Below are positions 15,227-25,300 of a stretch of 64,000 bases of DNA, piece after piece. The DNA is taken from contig NC_019978.1 of NCBI RefSeq assembly GCF_000328625.1, positions 1,054,001 to 1,118,000 on the forward strand, in the 5' to 3' direction. Position 1 is the stretch's first letter. The number at the start of each line of letters is the position of its first letter. Both the position numbers and the translations under genes were made by a program. The notes under the pieces are model-generated. The model saw only the letters and a list, made by a program, of their open reading frames with translations, was not told the DNA's origin and made no database searches. The DNA is from Halobacteroides halobius DSM 5150 (GTDB lineage Bacteria > Bacillota > Halanaerobiia > Halobacteroidales > Halobacteroidaceae).

Positions 15227-15330
15227 ATAATTTCTTAGAGGGGTTAGTCTTTTTATTTTAGCATATTACACAAAACACAACAGTTTAAATAATAGAAAAC
15301 TATCAAAAACACGAATAATTAAATATTATA

Positions 15331-15359
15331 TTGACATAATAAATTAAAACAAGTATAAT
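15331..15359 (+). promoter_or_regulatory. Promoter of the hsdMS-like operon
   Basis: TTGACA (15331-15336), 17-bp spacer, TATAAT (15354-15359). About 70 bp around it are clearly related to 18195-18260. Confidence 0.8.
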
Positions 15360-15386
15360 AAACACAGAAGTTGAAAGGGTGATATA

Positions 15387-16757
15387 ATGGATAAGATAAG
15401 AAATAAACTACAAGAAATAGGTTGTGATGAAATTAAGAAGAAGACTACTATTGAAGTAGAAGGTAAAGAGATTACTTATGATCTAGTAGGTTTGATTAAT
15501 AAGCAGCCAGTAGTAGGGATCGATATAACAGAAGATAATAATGATACAAAGCAGATTGGGATTTTATCTATGTTAAGCCAGAGTGAGCAGATAAATTATT
15601 ATGGAAGTTTTAATACTACTACTGAAGAATTTAACTGGTATCAACTGACTGAAGGAAACATATCTCAAATAGAGAAAGTGCCAGTATTACAAAAGGAGCA
15701 AGAGCTTAATCTAGAAGAAGTAAAGAAGTGGTATCAAGAGATCTTTCGCCTGTTTACTGCTAATAGTTCTTTAGGACATGATACTATTATAGAAGTACTT
15801 AAAGTTATACTAGTTAAGGTTGAACTTGATAATGGTAGATTAAATGCTTTAGAAGAAAATCTGACACTAGAAAATATTAAGTCAGCTTATCAAGAGATTA
15901 TTGCAACTAGTGGCTATAATCTAACTCAAGAGGTTTCTGTAACTGATAAGGTATTAGCAGAGTTTGCAACCATTAATTTAGCTAAGTTTAGAAGAGAAGA
16001 TCTATTAGCTGTATTTAATCAGGTTGTTTTTGATGCTTTAGGCAGTAAGCAAGGGCCAATCTTAACGCCTCAACCTCTCGTTAAGGCACTAGGAGAAATC
16101 TTTTCTCAGCAAGAAGGAGTAGAGACTATCTTTGATGGGTCAGCTAAAATGGGCCAACTTCTGACAGCCTGTAAAAGCAAACAGCCTCAGGCTAAGGTAT
16201 GGGGGATGAATCGAGACTTGACTTTAACTGAGATAGCTAAATTAAGATCATTAATTTTAGAACAAGATAATCAGTTTTTAGAAGGCAGTAGTTTAGAGTT
16301 AGAGAGAGAGAAAATTGATCAGTTACCAACTGAATTTGATTTAATAGTTTCCAATCCTGAGTTTAGTAAGCCGATTAAAGATAAAGAACTGATCAAAGAG
16401 TATCAGATAACTGATAAGTCTAGAGCTAAAGCAGAAGAGTTATATATCAATCTCTATTTAGACTTACTTACTGCAGGAGGTTATTTAGCTATTATTCTTC
16501 CTGATGGAGTCTTGACTAATAATAGAGCCCAAAATATTAGGGAATTTATCTTAGATAAGTCAGTCTTAAAGGCTGTAATCAGTCTACCAGAAACTATCTT
16601 TCGGCCAGCTACTTCTGTTAGAACTAGTTTAGTTATTCTTAAGAAAAAAGAGACTTTGGCCCAAGAGCAACCAGAGGTCTTTATGGCGACACCAGAAGAT
16701 AATCAAGCATTAGAAGAAGTAGTAGCTGACTTAGTAGAGTGGGGTGGATTGTTTTAA
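15387..16757 (+). CDS. HsdM-like N6-adenine methylase homologue with degenerate catalytic motifs
   Basis: 456 residues, ATG. The overall layout is that of a type I modification subunit: an N-terminal domain; HTPQPLVKAL-like target (here LTPQPLVKALGEIF); motif I region TIFDGSAKMGQLL (about 248-260); motif IV region DLIVSNPEFSKPI (about 312-324); then LDLLTAGGYLAIILPDGVL and FRPATSVRTSLVILKKK, as in HsdM. Motif I is normally DPACGTGG and is reduced to DGSAKMGQ; motif IV NPPF/Y is NPEF. Both SAM binding and catalysis are therefore doubtful. It overlaps the HsdS-like gene by one base (TAATG). It may serve as a structural partner rather than an enzyme (inference). Confidence 0.8.
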   Translation: MDKIRNKLQEIGCDEIKKKTTIEVEGKEITYDLVGLINKQPVVGIDITEDNNDTKQIGILSMLSQSEQINYYGSFNTTTEEFNWYQLTEGNISQIEKVPVLQKEQELNLEEVKKWYQEIFRLFTANSSLGHDTIIEVLKVILVKVELDNGRLNALEENLTLENIKSAYQEIIATSGYNLTQEVSVTDKVLAEFATINLAKFRREDLLAVFNQVVFDALGSKQGPILTPQPLVKALGEIFSQQEGVETIFDGSAKMGQLLTACKSKQPQAKVWGMNRDLTLTEIAKLRSLILEQDNQFLEGSSLELEREKIDQLPTEFDLIVSNPEFSKPIKDKELIKEYQITDKSRAKAEELYINLYLDLLTAGGYLAIILPDGVLTNNRAQNIREFILDKSVLKAVISLPETIFRPATSVRTSLVILKKKETLAQEQPEVFMATPEDNQALEEVVADLVEWGGLF

Positions 16758-18109
16758 TGGTTGCAGAGAATAGTTTCTTAGTTAACCCTGATCAAAAGGA
16801 GTTTATCGATAGACTTGATGCAGAATTTTATCATCCTAAGTACAGAAAAAATCCCTTTGTTAAAGACTTATTAGAACCCTTAGGTAGAGTAGCAGAGACT
16901 GTTAACCGAAAACCTGAACCAGGCCAAAGGTATCATTATATTGAGTTGAGTTCACTAGATAAAGAGACTAAAAGGATTAAAGAGGCAGAACAATTAGAGC
17001 TGTATGATTATCAAGACCTACCTTCTCGGGCCAAAACTATAGTCCAAGCAGGAGATATTCTAGTCTCTAAGTTAGGAGAGAAGATGATAACTGTAGTAGA
17101 GCAGAAGCATCAAGGTTCTGTAGCTACTAATGCCTTTATTGTTTTGCGACCTCAGGTGGATTTATCGTCAGAGGCCTTTGCTTTTATATTAGAGTTAGAA
17201 CCAGTTAAAAAACAGTTAGAGAGATACTCTTATGGTCTACGACAGAGAATTACTAATCGTGATTTTAAGAAGATAAAGCTTCCTATTCCAAAGAGGATAG
17301 AAGATAGAAGAAGGTTAGAGAGTAGAGTGGACTATTATCTTGCAGAGAAGAAGAGAGTAGTAGAGGAGTATCAGAGTTTATTCTCTCAACTAGAAGATAT
17401 ACTGTTAGAAGAGTTATCAATTGAAGTTACTACAGAAGAAGATAGAGACTCTTTTCAAGTGCCTGGAGAGATGATAGAAGTTGCTAGTTTTGCCCCTAAG
17501 TTTTATAGTCCAGAGTATGTGGTAGTATTAAATCAGATTAAAGAGCATGATTATAAAAGTTATAGATTAAGAGAATTAGTAGAGCAAGTAGCAGTGGGGC
17601 GGCCTTTAAGAGCTTCTAAAGAAGGAGATACTAAGTATTTAACAAGTAAAAATATAGAGCAGTTAGAAATCGATCTATCTAAGCTTGCTTCTACAGAGGT
17701 AAGTGGTACTATTTCTTCTTTAGAGGAAGGAGATCTAGTAGTAGTTACAGCAGGTAGTAAATTAGGAACTACAGCTTTAGTCTCAGAAGAAGCTGCTGGA
17801 GTTACCTTTAATAATCATATTTATCGCTTGGTAACAACAGAAAGAATTGACCAGTTTTATCTAGCTGTTTATTTAAATAGTATATTAGGGGATAAGCAGT
17901 TTAAGCGATATATAGGAGGAGCAATGCATCAGAATATTAGTAAACAAGACCTGTCTAACCTAGAGATATTACTGCCTCCTAAAGAGATACAACAGAGAAT
18001 AAGTAATAAGCTAAGAGAGGTTTATAAGCGGATCAAAGCTGGTTATCAACAATTAGAAGAAGAGAAGGAAGAAATAGAAGAAAAAGTAATTAGTATGTTG
18101 AGTAAGTGA
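16757..18109 (+). CDS. HsdS-like DNA specificity subunit
   Basis: 450 residues from ATG 16757, which shares its A with the stop of the HsdM-like gene. Two target-recognition halves are visible. The first has GQRYHYIELSSLD, AGDILVSKLGEK, ATNAFIVLRP and RITNRDFKKIKLPIP (about residues 50-180). The second has GDTKYLTSKNIEQ, EGDLVVVTAGSKLGTTALVS, NNHIYRLV and NISKQDLSNLEILLPP (about 285-410). Each half is followed by a long coiled helix. There is no HsdR gene before or after it. It would provide sequence-specific DNA recognition to the HsdM-like partner or to neighbouring helicase/nuclease genes (inference). Confidence 0.85.
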   Translation: MVAENSFLVNPDQKEFIDRLDAEFYHPKYRKNPFVKDLLEPLGRVAETVNRKPEPGQRYHYIELSSLDKETKRIKEAEQLELYDYQDLPSRAKTIVQAGDILVSKLGEKMITVVEQKHQGSVATNAFIVLRPQVDLSSEAFAFILELEPVKKQLERYSYGLRQRITNRDFKKIKLPIPKRIEDRRRLESRVDYYLAEKKRVVEEYQSLFSQLEDILLEELSIEVTTEEDRDSFQVPGEMIEVASFAPKFYSPEYVVVLNQIKEHDYKSYRLRELVEQVAVGRPLRASKEGDTKYLTSKNIEQLEIDLSKLASTEVSGTISSLEEGDLVVVTAGSKLGTTALVSEEAAGVTFNNHIYRLVTTERIDQFYLAVYLNSILGDKQFKRYIGGAMHQNISKQDLSNLEILLPPKEIQQRISNKLREVYKRIKAGYQQLEEEKEEIEEKVISMLSK

Positions 18110-18119
18110 AAATCTAATT

Positions 18120-18150
18120 AAATCGGGCTAGGAAGTTGGCCCGATTTTTT
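18120..18150 (+). terminator. Intrinsic terminator of the hsdMS-like operon
   Basis: AAATCGGGC and GCCCGATTT around a 10-nt loop, followed by TTT. The right arm contains TTGGCCC. Confidence 0.8.
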
Positions 18151-18215
18151 AGCACCTATTTTATAAAAACGCATAAAATTAAGTTTATAAAAACTAAGAT
18201 AATTAAGTATTAATA

Positions 18216-18244
18216 TTGACACAATGAATTAAAATTAGTATAAT
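18216..18244 (+). promoter_or_regulatory. Second copy of the hsdMS-type promoter
   Basis: TTGACA (18216-18221), 17-bp spacer, TATAAT (18239-18244). Like the promoter at 15331, it is followed by AAACACA and then a GAAGGGATAGTATG stretch resembling the hsdM start region. Confidence 0.75.
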
Positions 18245-18287
18245 AAACACAAGAAATGAAGGGATAGTATGGTGAATTAGTTAATAT

Positions 18288-18324
18288 TCAGAAGATAAAG
18301 TTATTAATATGTTGAATGGGTAAA
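18288..18324 (+). pseudogene. Scar: fused remnant of a duplicated hsdMS cassette
   Basis: The bases encode EDKVINMLNG and stop. The end of the intact hsdS-like gene reads EEKVISMLSK and stop, and the DNA is also alignable (18077-18112). With the promoter copy just upstream, this segment looks like a second hsdMS cassette in which everything between the start region and the last codons was deleted. Confidence 0.6.
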
Positions 18325-18339
18325 AAATGGAGGGGTAAA

Positions 18340-18864
18340 ATGTTAGCAGAAGATACAATTGAAGACGTATTAGAAGGTCAGGAGACTAGTGGACAGACTA
18401 CTATCAAGAATCCTAATTTAGAAGTAGATTTAGGTAGCAAGAAGGTCTTTCAAAGAAAAAAAGAAAGACTAGATAAAGAATCAAATATAGTTGAAGAGAT
18501 ATCTAAACTTAATGAGCGAAGTTCATCAGCAGTAAAGTTTGTTAATTATACTTCGCATCCAATTAGAGTTGTAAATGAAGAAGGTGATCTTGTTTTAAGT
18601 TTGGAACCGGCTAAAAGGGCAGTTAGAGTGAAGACTAGAATGGAAGATGTAGTTGACGTTGCAGGAGTACCGATAGCAACTAAGACTACTCGTAGAGTAA
18701 ATAAGCTACCCCCACCTAAACCAGGAGTATTGTATGTAGTCAGTGGCTACGTAAAGAATGTATTATCTCATCGAAGTGATTTAGTGGTGCCTGATATATC
18801 ATCTAAATCAATAATTCGAGATGAGAATGGAGAAGTAGAAGCTGTTCGCAGATTAAGTAGATAA
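18340..18864 (+). CDS. Uncharacterised protein with a conserved C-terminal domain
   Basis: 174 residues from ATG 18340, chosen because GGAGGGG (18329-18335) is 4 nt upstream; ATG 18316 lies in the hsdMS scar and lacks an SD. The N-terminal 60 residues are charged and probably disordered. The C-terminal domain contains KFVNYTSHPIRVVNEEGDLV, LEPAKRAVRV, GVPIATKTTRRVNKLPPPKP and GVLYVVSGYVKN...LVVPDIS. It recalls small beta-rich proteins found in phages and accessory regions, but I cannot name the family or a function. It uses the promoter left by the hsdMS scar and lies 39 bp before the next gene. Confidence 0.6.
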   Translation: MLAEDTIEDVLEGQETSGQTTIKNPNLEVDLGSKKVFQRKKERLDKESNIVEEISKLNERSSSAVKFVNYTSHPIRVVNEEGDLVLSLEPAKRAVRVKTRMEDVVDVAGVPIATKTTRRVNKLPPPKPGVLYVVSGYVKNVLSHRSDLVVPDISSKSIIRDENGEVEAVRRLSR

Positions 18865-18903
18865 ATAAAAGCCTAAAATAGAAACTGTAAGGAGGAGAGA
18901 TTA

Positions 18904-19650
18904 ATGGAAGAGATAATTGAAAGTATTAACTGGTCAGAAACTTCATTAAAAGAAGGTGCTAATTTAGTAGTTAAAGAGGTTTTAGGAGCTGATTTTGATT
19001 TATTAACAGCAATTGAGAATCCAAAATCAGAAAAATCTCAACAGGTATTTAGGGTAGCCAATCAAGTTATGTTTGATTATATGATTGATGAAGATTGGGA
19101 AATTATTAAGTCAATGCAACGAGAGATTGAAGAGGGAGATAAGAATCAACAACTTAGATATAAGTATATAGAACTAGGAGATTTTATGATTATTGCAAGA
19201 AAGGTTGAACCTTTTAGACCACGTAATCTAGAAGAGAGAAAAAAGGACTGGTATGTTTTAGGGTTCTGTACTTATCAAGACTTTCCTAAACTAGAAGAGA
19301 TCTATCCTAGACTGAAAGAAGAACTTAAGGACTATCAGGACTCTGAATGGGATTTACGTTTAGAAGTTGTAGGTGGTTTATTGAAGAATAGATTTTTAAT
19401 TGATGTAGAAACCAAAAAGTACTGGGCTGAAAAAGGTATTAGAGTAGAGACAGTTGGCTTTGATAAAGAGGGAGGCTGGAGAAGGAAGAGTCAAGTTGTT
19501 GGTAAGCAGATGGATGAATTAAATAAAGATGTAGCTAAGATAAAAGAGAAAGGCGGGCCAACTACTCTACATGAAGCACGACTGTTGAAAATGAAAGGAC
19601 AGTTTAATGATAACTGGTTAGGACAACTAAATCCTTATTATGGAGAATAA
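18904..19650 (+). CDS. Protein of unknown function in the nuclease-helicase operon
   Basis: 248 residues, ATG with AAGGAGGAG upstream. No signal peptide, membrane segment or recognisable catalytic motif. Acidic N-terminus; a middle part with YKYIELGDFMIIARKVEPF and WYVLGFCTYQDFPKLEEIY; a basic, Gly/Lys-rich C-terminal third (GGWRRKSQVVGKQMDEL) ending DNWLGQLNPYYGE. It lies between the conserved small gene and the AddB-like gene, in the same direction with short gaps, so it may be a subunit of that system. No function is assigned. Confidence 0.55.
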   Translation: MEEIIESINWSETSLKEGANLVVKEVLGADFDLLTAIENPKSEKSQQVFRVANQVMFDYMIDEDWEIIKSMQREIEEGDKNQQLRYKYIELGDFMIIARKVEPFRPRNLEERKKDWYVLGFCTYQDFPKLEEIYPRLKEELKDYQDSEWDLRLEVVGGLLKNRFLIDVETKKYWAEKGIRVETVGFDKEGGWRRKSQVVGKQMDELNKDVAKIKEKGGPTTLHEARLLKMKGQFNDNWLGQLNPYYGE

Positions 19651-19651
19651 T

Positions 19652-19687
19652 ATGTGGTTAGGAGAGTTTAACCAGTTTTATGAGTAG
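19652..19687 (+). other. Short echo of the upstream gene's C-terminus
   Basis: Directly after the stop of the previous gene, an 11-codon frame reads MWLGEFNQFYE and stop. It resembles that gene's own end, NWLGQLNPYYGE. It looks like the leftover tail of a second, diverged and deleted copy. Similarity is short, so chance cannot be excluded. Confidence 0.35.
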
Positions 19688-19724
19688 CAGATTAGATTGA
19701 TTTCCATAAAGGAGTGTGTTAAGG

Positions 19725-22334
19725 ATGGAGATGAATTATATAGATTATTCTGATAATCTATTTGAAACTGTAGTAGATAGCAGTAAGTCTAGGGTCTATG
19801 TCTTTAATAATTATGATAGTAAATTAGAAGCAGAGAATTATTATACCAGGCCTTTTTTAGCAGAAGAGAGTTCATTTTTATTGATGTCTGAATTTAAAGA
19901 AAGATTATTTCCTAGCGATAAACTACTTTTAAAAGAAGAAAAGTTAGTTATCATTTTTTATGAACTTTTAACTGAGGAAGATAAGAAGCAGTTAAAGATC
20001 AGTGGTTATAATGATGTAATTAATTTGGCCCATGACTTTTTTAATTTCTATAGAGAGTTAGCTGAATATAAGGTTGATGAGATTAAGGGACTGAAGGGCT
20101 GGCAGCAAGAGAAGTATCAGATTTTTGAGAGGCTACGCCAGAGGTATATAGCTAAGATGGAGCAGTTAGATTATACAGACAAAATATTAACTTATAATGA
20201 GGCTAATTTTAATTTAAAATTTCTTCAGAAATTTACCGAAGTAGTCTTTGTCAGTATTCTTAGTTTTACGCCATTAGAGAAAGAGATAATAGCTAAGTTA
20301 CAAACAGCAGGTCATAGAGTGCAGCTTTATAATCAGATCAAACCAGAAGACTATGATGAAGAGACTTTGCAGTTAAAGTCAGTTACTCTACCTGACAAGT
20401 TAGAACAGGAGATAGAAATCTATCAGACTAATGAAGATTTATTGCAATTGGTAACTGCTCTTACTAAAGTAGATAGAGCTGAAGATGGTTATACTATCTT
20501 GGATGCTGATCTGCAGAATAGTAATTATCATAACTTATTATCTAGTGCTAAGGTTAACATAGATCAAGATATCAGTTTTACTAAGACTAGGCTGTATCGG
20601 TTTCTAGAAACTCTTTATAATCTATTACAGAATGCTAGTCTAAGTAATGGTGAGGTTAGATTGAAGTTAGAAGATCTAGTGGAGGCCAGTTATTTAAATA
20701 GCTTTAGAGATTACTATAATTTAGGTTGGAGTGAGTTGGATGGTCTTCAGCAGTTGGCCCAAGATGATTATGTCTATTTCTGTGAAGAATTAATTACTGA
20801 CCAATTAACTTCCTTTAGAGCTATATTAAAGGAGATAGAAGAGTTAAGTCAATTAAGAACTTTAAATCAGTTTTGTAGTTATTTAGAAGATATCGAGATA
20901 GAAAAGTTGAATGATAGTCAGTATAGAGATGATCTCTCTACCTTTTTTAGTTCACTAGCAGAGTTACAGTCAATTGAAGAGTTGGAGGTTGTCAGCTCCT
21001 GGGATCAATATTTTACTAATAGTCCTCAAGGCTTATTCTTATTAATACTCAATTATTTAAAGTTTAAGCAGGTTAAAAAGGTAGGTACTGGTAATGAAGC
21101 TGATATTGAAGTTAGAGATTTATTGACTAGCAGTTTTGCTCAGCGGGATCAAATTATGCTGTTAAATCTAGCTGAAGGTAGAGTTCCCTTGGCCCAGGAA
21201 GCTAATTTTTTATTAACTGACAGCCAAAGGACTCAATTAGGTTTAAAAAGCTATCAGCAGCAGCGCTTGGAGATGAAGTATAAATTCTTTCGCCATCTAT
21301 TAAGCTCTAAGCAAGTGGTAATCTTTGCCATTAAAGATCAAGCTAACAATATAGCTACTAGTTCTTTTGTCGAAGAGTTGAAACTAAAGTATAATCTAAC
21401 TAGTAAAGAGCTAGAGGTTACTAGTCAAGATTATCCAGAAATTATGAAGAATATCTTTAATTCTAATTCTGACTTACTGGCTAGTAATTTCAATTTAACT
21501 ACTGAGGATGGAGATAAATTAAAGATAATAGCCGATGATTTCTCCAATCAAGAACTATCAATGACTTACTATAAGTATTCTACTCTAAAGCGCTACTGTA
21601 GTTATAGATTTTATTTAGATCATATTGTTGGATTAGAAGAACAGGTAGAATTTAGTAAACAGATGAGTCCGAAGATCATAGGGATACTTGTTCATCAAAC
21701 TTTTGCAGAACTAATTGATAAGCTAGAAGGTAAGATTAAGGCTAATGATCTTCGATTTGATAGAGCAGTAGTTAAAGAGATATTAACTAATAAAATAGAA
21801 TTATTTGATCTGAAAATTCCTGATTATTATGAACAATACTATTTAGAAGTAATGTTTAAGTCGATTGAGGAATCTATTGAGTACTTCTTTAAGATGCTAT
21901 CTAATAGAGTTGAAGGAACTATCACAGATATTACTACAGAATGGCAACCCTCTCAGAATGATAAGCGAAGTTTTATTGAAAATGAAGCATTTGATATTTG
22001 CTTAAATGGTAGAGTTGATTTAATTATTGAAACAGATAAAAGTAAGCAGATTATAGATTATAAGACTGGTAGTGGAAATACAGACCAGTTAGATTTTTAT
22101 CACTTACTTTATGAATCGGATTTTGAAGTAGGAGAGATAATTAATAAGAGTATGTATAATGTAATGGAGAGAAAATTTGAAAGAACTTATCCTGGCTCTG
22201 AAGAGAAGTTTGCAGAAACATTAAAGGAAGTATTAGAAGAGCAGATTGTTAATAGTCTAGAGTATCAGACTGACTTTAAGTCACGGTGTAAGAGATGTAA
22301 CTATCTTGATGTCTGTCAGGAGGGATTAAAGTGA
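19725..22334 (+). CDS. AddB-like Fe-S PD-(D/E)xK nuclease/inactivated helicase subunit
   Basis: 869 residues from ATG 19725 (AAAGGAG about 10 nt upstream; the GTG at 19716 abuts the SD). The C-terminal nuclease domain has GRVDLIIE (Asp about 764) and IIDYKTGSG (Asp/Lys about 777/779). An AddB-type 4Fe-4S staple is formed by one Cys before the nuclease (RYCSYRFYLDHIVGLEE, about 625) and three at the end (SRCKRCNYLDVCQEG, about 855, 858, 864). No Walker A is visible, as in AddB/RexB-type partners. The gene overlaps the next, an SF1 helicase-nuclease, by 4 bases, so they probably form a two-subunit complex for DNA-end processing. Confidence 0.75.
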   Translation: MEMNYIDYSDNLFETVVDSSKSRVYVFNNYDSKLEAENYYTRPFLAEESSFLLMSEFKERLFPSDKLLLKEEKLVIIFYELLTEEDKKQLKISGYNDVINLAHDFFNFYRELAEYKVDEIKGLKGWQQEKYQIFERLRQRYIAKMEQLDYTDKILTYNEANFNLKFLQKFTEVVFVSILSFTPLEKEIIAKLQTAGHRVQLYNQIKPEDYDEETLQLKSVTLPDKLEQEIEIYQTNEDLLQLVTALTKVDRAEDGYTILDADLQNSNYHNLLSSAKVNIDQDISFTKTRLYRFLETLYNLLQNASLSNGEVRLKLEDLVEASYLNSFRDYYNLGWSELDGLQQLAQDDYVYFCEELITDQLTSFRAILKEIEELSQLRTLNQFCSYLEDIEIEKLNDSQYRDDLSTFFSSLAELQSIEELEVVSSWDQYFTNSPQGLFLLILNYLKFKQVKKVGTGNEADIEVRDLLTSSFAQRDQIMLLNLAEGRVPLAQEANFLLTDSQRTQLGLKSYQQQRLEMKYKFFRHLLSSKQVVIFAIKDQANNIATSSFVEELKLKYNLTSKELEVTSQDYPEIMKNIFNSNSDLLASNFNLTTEDGDKLKIIADDFSNQELSMTYYKYSTLKRYCSYRFYLDHIVGLEEQVEFSKQMSPKIIGILVHQTFAELIDKLEGKIKANDLRFDRAVVKEILTNKIELFDLKIPDYYEQYYLEVMFKSIEESIEYFFKMLSNRVEGTITDITTEWQPSQNDKRSFIENEAFDICLNGRVDLIIETDKSKQIIDYKTGSGNTDQLDFYHLLYESDFEVGEIINKSMYNVMERKFERTYPGSEEKFAETLKEVLEEQIVNSLEYQTDFKSRCKRCNYLDVCQEGLK

Positions 22335-25300
22335 TTAATATTTTAAAAGCCAGTGCTGGAACAGGAAAGACATATCGATTATCTTTAGAGTATGTAGCAG
22401 CTTTATTAAATGGAGAAGATTTTGAAGAAATAGTAGTGATGACCTTTACTCGTAAGGCTACAGCTGAGATACGAGAGCGAATATTTGAGCATTTAGCTGA
22501 TATCTTAGATCAAGGTAGTGCAAGTCAAGTTTTTCAAAATTTACAGGAAGTATATGATAGTATTGAATTAGACTTAAATCAGTTAGAGACAGTCTATAGA
22601 AAAATGCTACATAATAAGGATGAAATTAAAATTTATACTATAGATAGTTTTATTAATAGTATCTTTAAACAGGCTATAGCCCCCTATCTTGATATTTATT
22701 CCTATCAGATAGTGGATGGTGAACAAAACAAGGAAGTAATAGAGCGAGTATTTAAAGGTTTACTTGATAATCCATCAGATTTTAGACTAATGGAGCAGTT
22801 TCTACTTGATAATGTAGAGCGAGATATAGATAATTACCTTACCTTAATACAGCGATTGCTAAAGAATAGGTGGAAGTTATTATTGCTTGAGGAAGAGGAG
22901 CGATCTCAGCGGAAGATAGGTAATTTGGTAGCAGAATTTGAATCTGCTGTAGATACTTTAAAGGCTATTGCTGTAGAGAAAGGGAATGATTTTTCTGAAA
23001 AATACTTTAAAAAAGATTTTCGGCAGTATCTTGACCAGGAGGGTTTGACTAGTAAAAAGGATTATATTATTAAGAATTATAAGCAGTTTTTTAAAGATAA
23101 GTTTTGGAATGGTAATAAGACACGAGGCAAGAAAGTAGCTAGTTTACGACAGGATTTAGAGGTTAGGTATGATAACTTTAGACAACAGTTAGCTAATTAC
23201 TTTTATAATCAAGAGCTGATCCCCTATGAAAGAGAATTATTTAAATTATCTCAGCGAGTATTTAAGATCTATGATAGAGTTAAATTTAAAGAGAAGCTAT
23301 TTACGCATGCTGATATTAGCAACTATACATATCAGTACCTCTATTCTGAAGAATTAAATTTATTGGAAGGAGAAAGTGTTAGTGATTATTTTTTTGAGCT
23401 GTTAGGTAGTGAGGTAAATAACCTCTTAATTGATGAATTTCAGGATACCAGTATCTTACAGTGGAGAATACTACAACCTTTAGTAGCTGAATGTGAGAAT
23501 GTAATAGCTGTTGGTGATGAAAAACAGTCTATCTATGGTTGGCGAGGAGGAGAGAAAGAGTTATTTGCTAATTTAGAAGAGATACTAAATGGAGATAGTG
23601 AATCACTGCAGACTTCATATCGGAGCCACAAAGAGATTATTGACTTTGTAAATCGCTTTTTTGAGGGGATTTATGGTAACTGGGATTATCAGGGGGTAAA
23701 TCATCTATCTAACAAAGATGGAGGATATGTTGAGGTTTTATATGGTAATCAAGAGGCCAAGATTAATACTGATACTAAAGCCTTTAGCAAGCTCAGTGAG
23801 GAAGAGCAAGAACAACTGCATCAACTTAATCAGACAATAACTGCTGATTTAAAGGCTGAAATAGCTGAGACTATCAAAGAGAACTTCAATAATTATAATG
23901 AGCTAGGGATTTTGGCCCGGTCTAATAATGAACTAGCAGAGATTGCTGATCAGTTAGATAAGGAAGGGATTCCTTATATCTTAGAAAGTAAAGATAGTTT
24001 AATCGAACATCAAGCAGTAAAGCCACTTTATTTTTTATTGACTTATCTAACTTATAATGATTACTTGGCCCTTATTAAGTTTTTACGTAGTGAGTTAGTA
24101 GGTGTCAATAATGGCTTATTAAAGTATTTGCTTCAAAATAAAAGTAAGGTTATAGAGTATCTGGCTGGTAGAGATGTAGAATTAAGAGATACTGTTTTAA
24201 CTGAAGTGTTAGCTACTATTAGAGATTTAAAAGAGTTAGATTTTAATTCATTAACTAACTATCTAGTAGAAGATTTAGGTTTGCTACAGTTATATCAAGA
24301 TAATGCTAGTGCACTTAAGAATATTTATTATTTCTTTGCAGAGTTAAAGAAATTTGAATCTCTAGCTAAGTTTATGGCTTATATAGAAGAGAATAAAGAC
24401 AGCACAGAACTAAAACAGGTGGGAGTGCAGAATGCTAATGCAGTGCAGCTGATGACGATTCATAAAGCTAAGGGACTTTCTTTTGAGACAGAATTCTTCT
24501 ACTGGAATCCTAAGTCTTATAGCAGTAGAGGAGATAACTTAAAAATTTATCTAGACTTTGATGAGCAATTTGAGCAGGTTGAAGATTATCTCCTGACTAA
24601 TTCGAGATATAGTCATCTCTTTGAGTATCTTGATTTAGATTTTCAAGAGCAAGAAGAGGAGAAGGCCTTTGTCGAAGAGATTAATAACGTTTATGTAGCA
24701 CTGACCCGACCAGTGAGAAATTTATTTCTTTATATTAAGGCTCCCTGTCGTTATCAACGTACCTGGGCTACTAAGGAATGGCAAGGGAAGGATTATGAAA
24801 TCTATGAAGATGCAATCTTAAGAGGAACTGGCCAAGAGTTACTGAAGGATTTGGCCCAGAAAAAGACTTTTGGTGAGTTAATAGTTAATGATCAGGGGCA
24901 GGATCAACGACATATTGAATTGCCTAATCTGCAGGAGTATTTTCAAGTAGAAGAGGTTAAGGAGCTAGATAATTCACAAGACTTACAGTTGAATATAGAT
25001 AAAGAGGTTAAGAGGATTAAAGGATTAGCTGTTCATTATTATTTAGAGTATATTAAGTATGCTACAGTAGAGGAGAGAGAGTATGCCCAAAGTATGGTCT
25101 TAGCCAAGTATGGCAATATACTTGGCCCGGAGAGAATAAAAGAAGTCATTACTAGAGTAGAAAGATTGATTAGTAGCCACCAAGATTACTTTAGCCAGAG
25201 ATGGGATGTCTATACTGAATATCAGTTAATGGCTGGAGATGAAAGTTATAGAATTGATAGGTTACTAGTAGATCAGCAGAAGCAGGAAGTTATGATAGTT

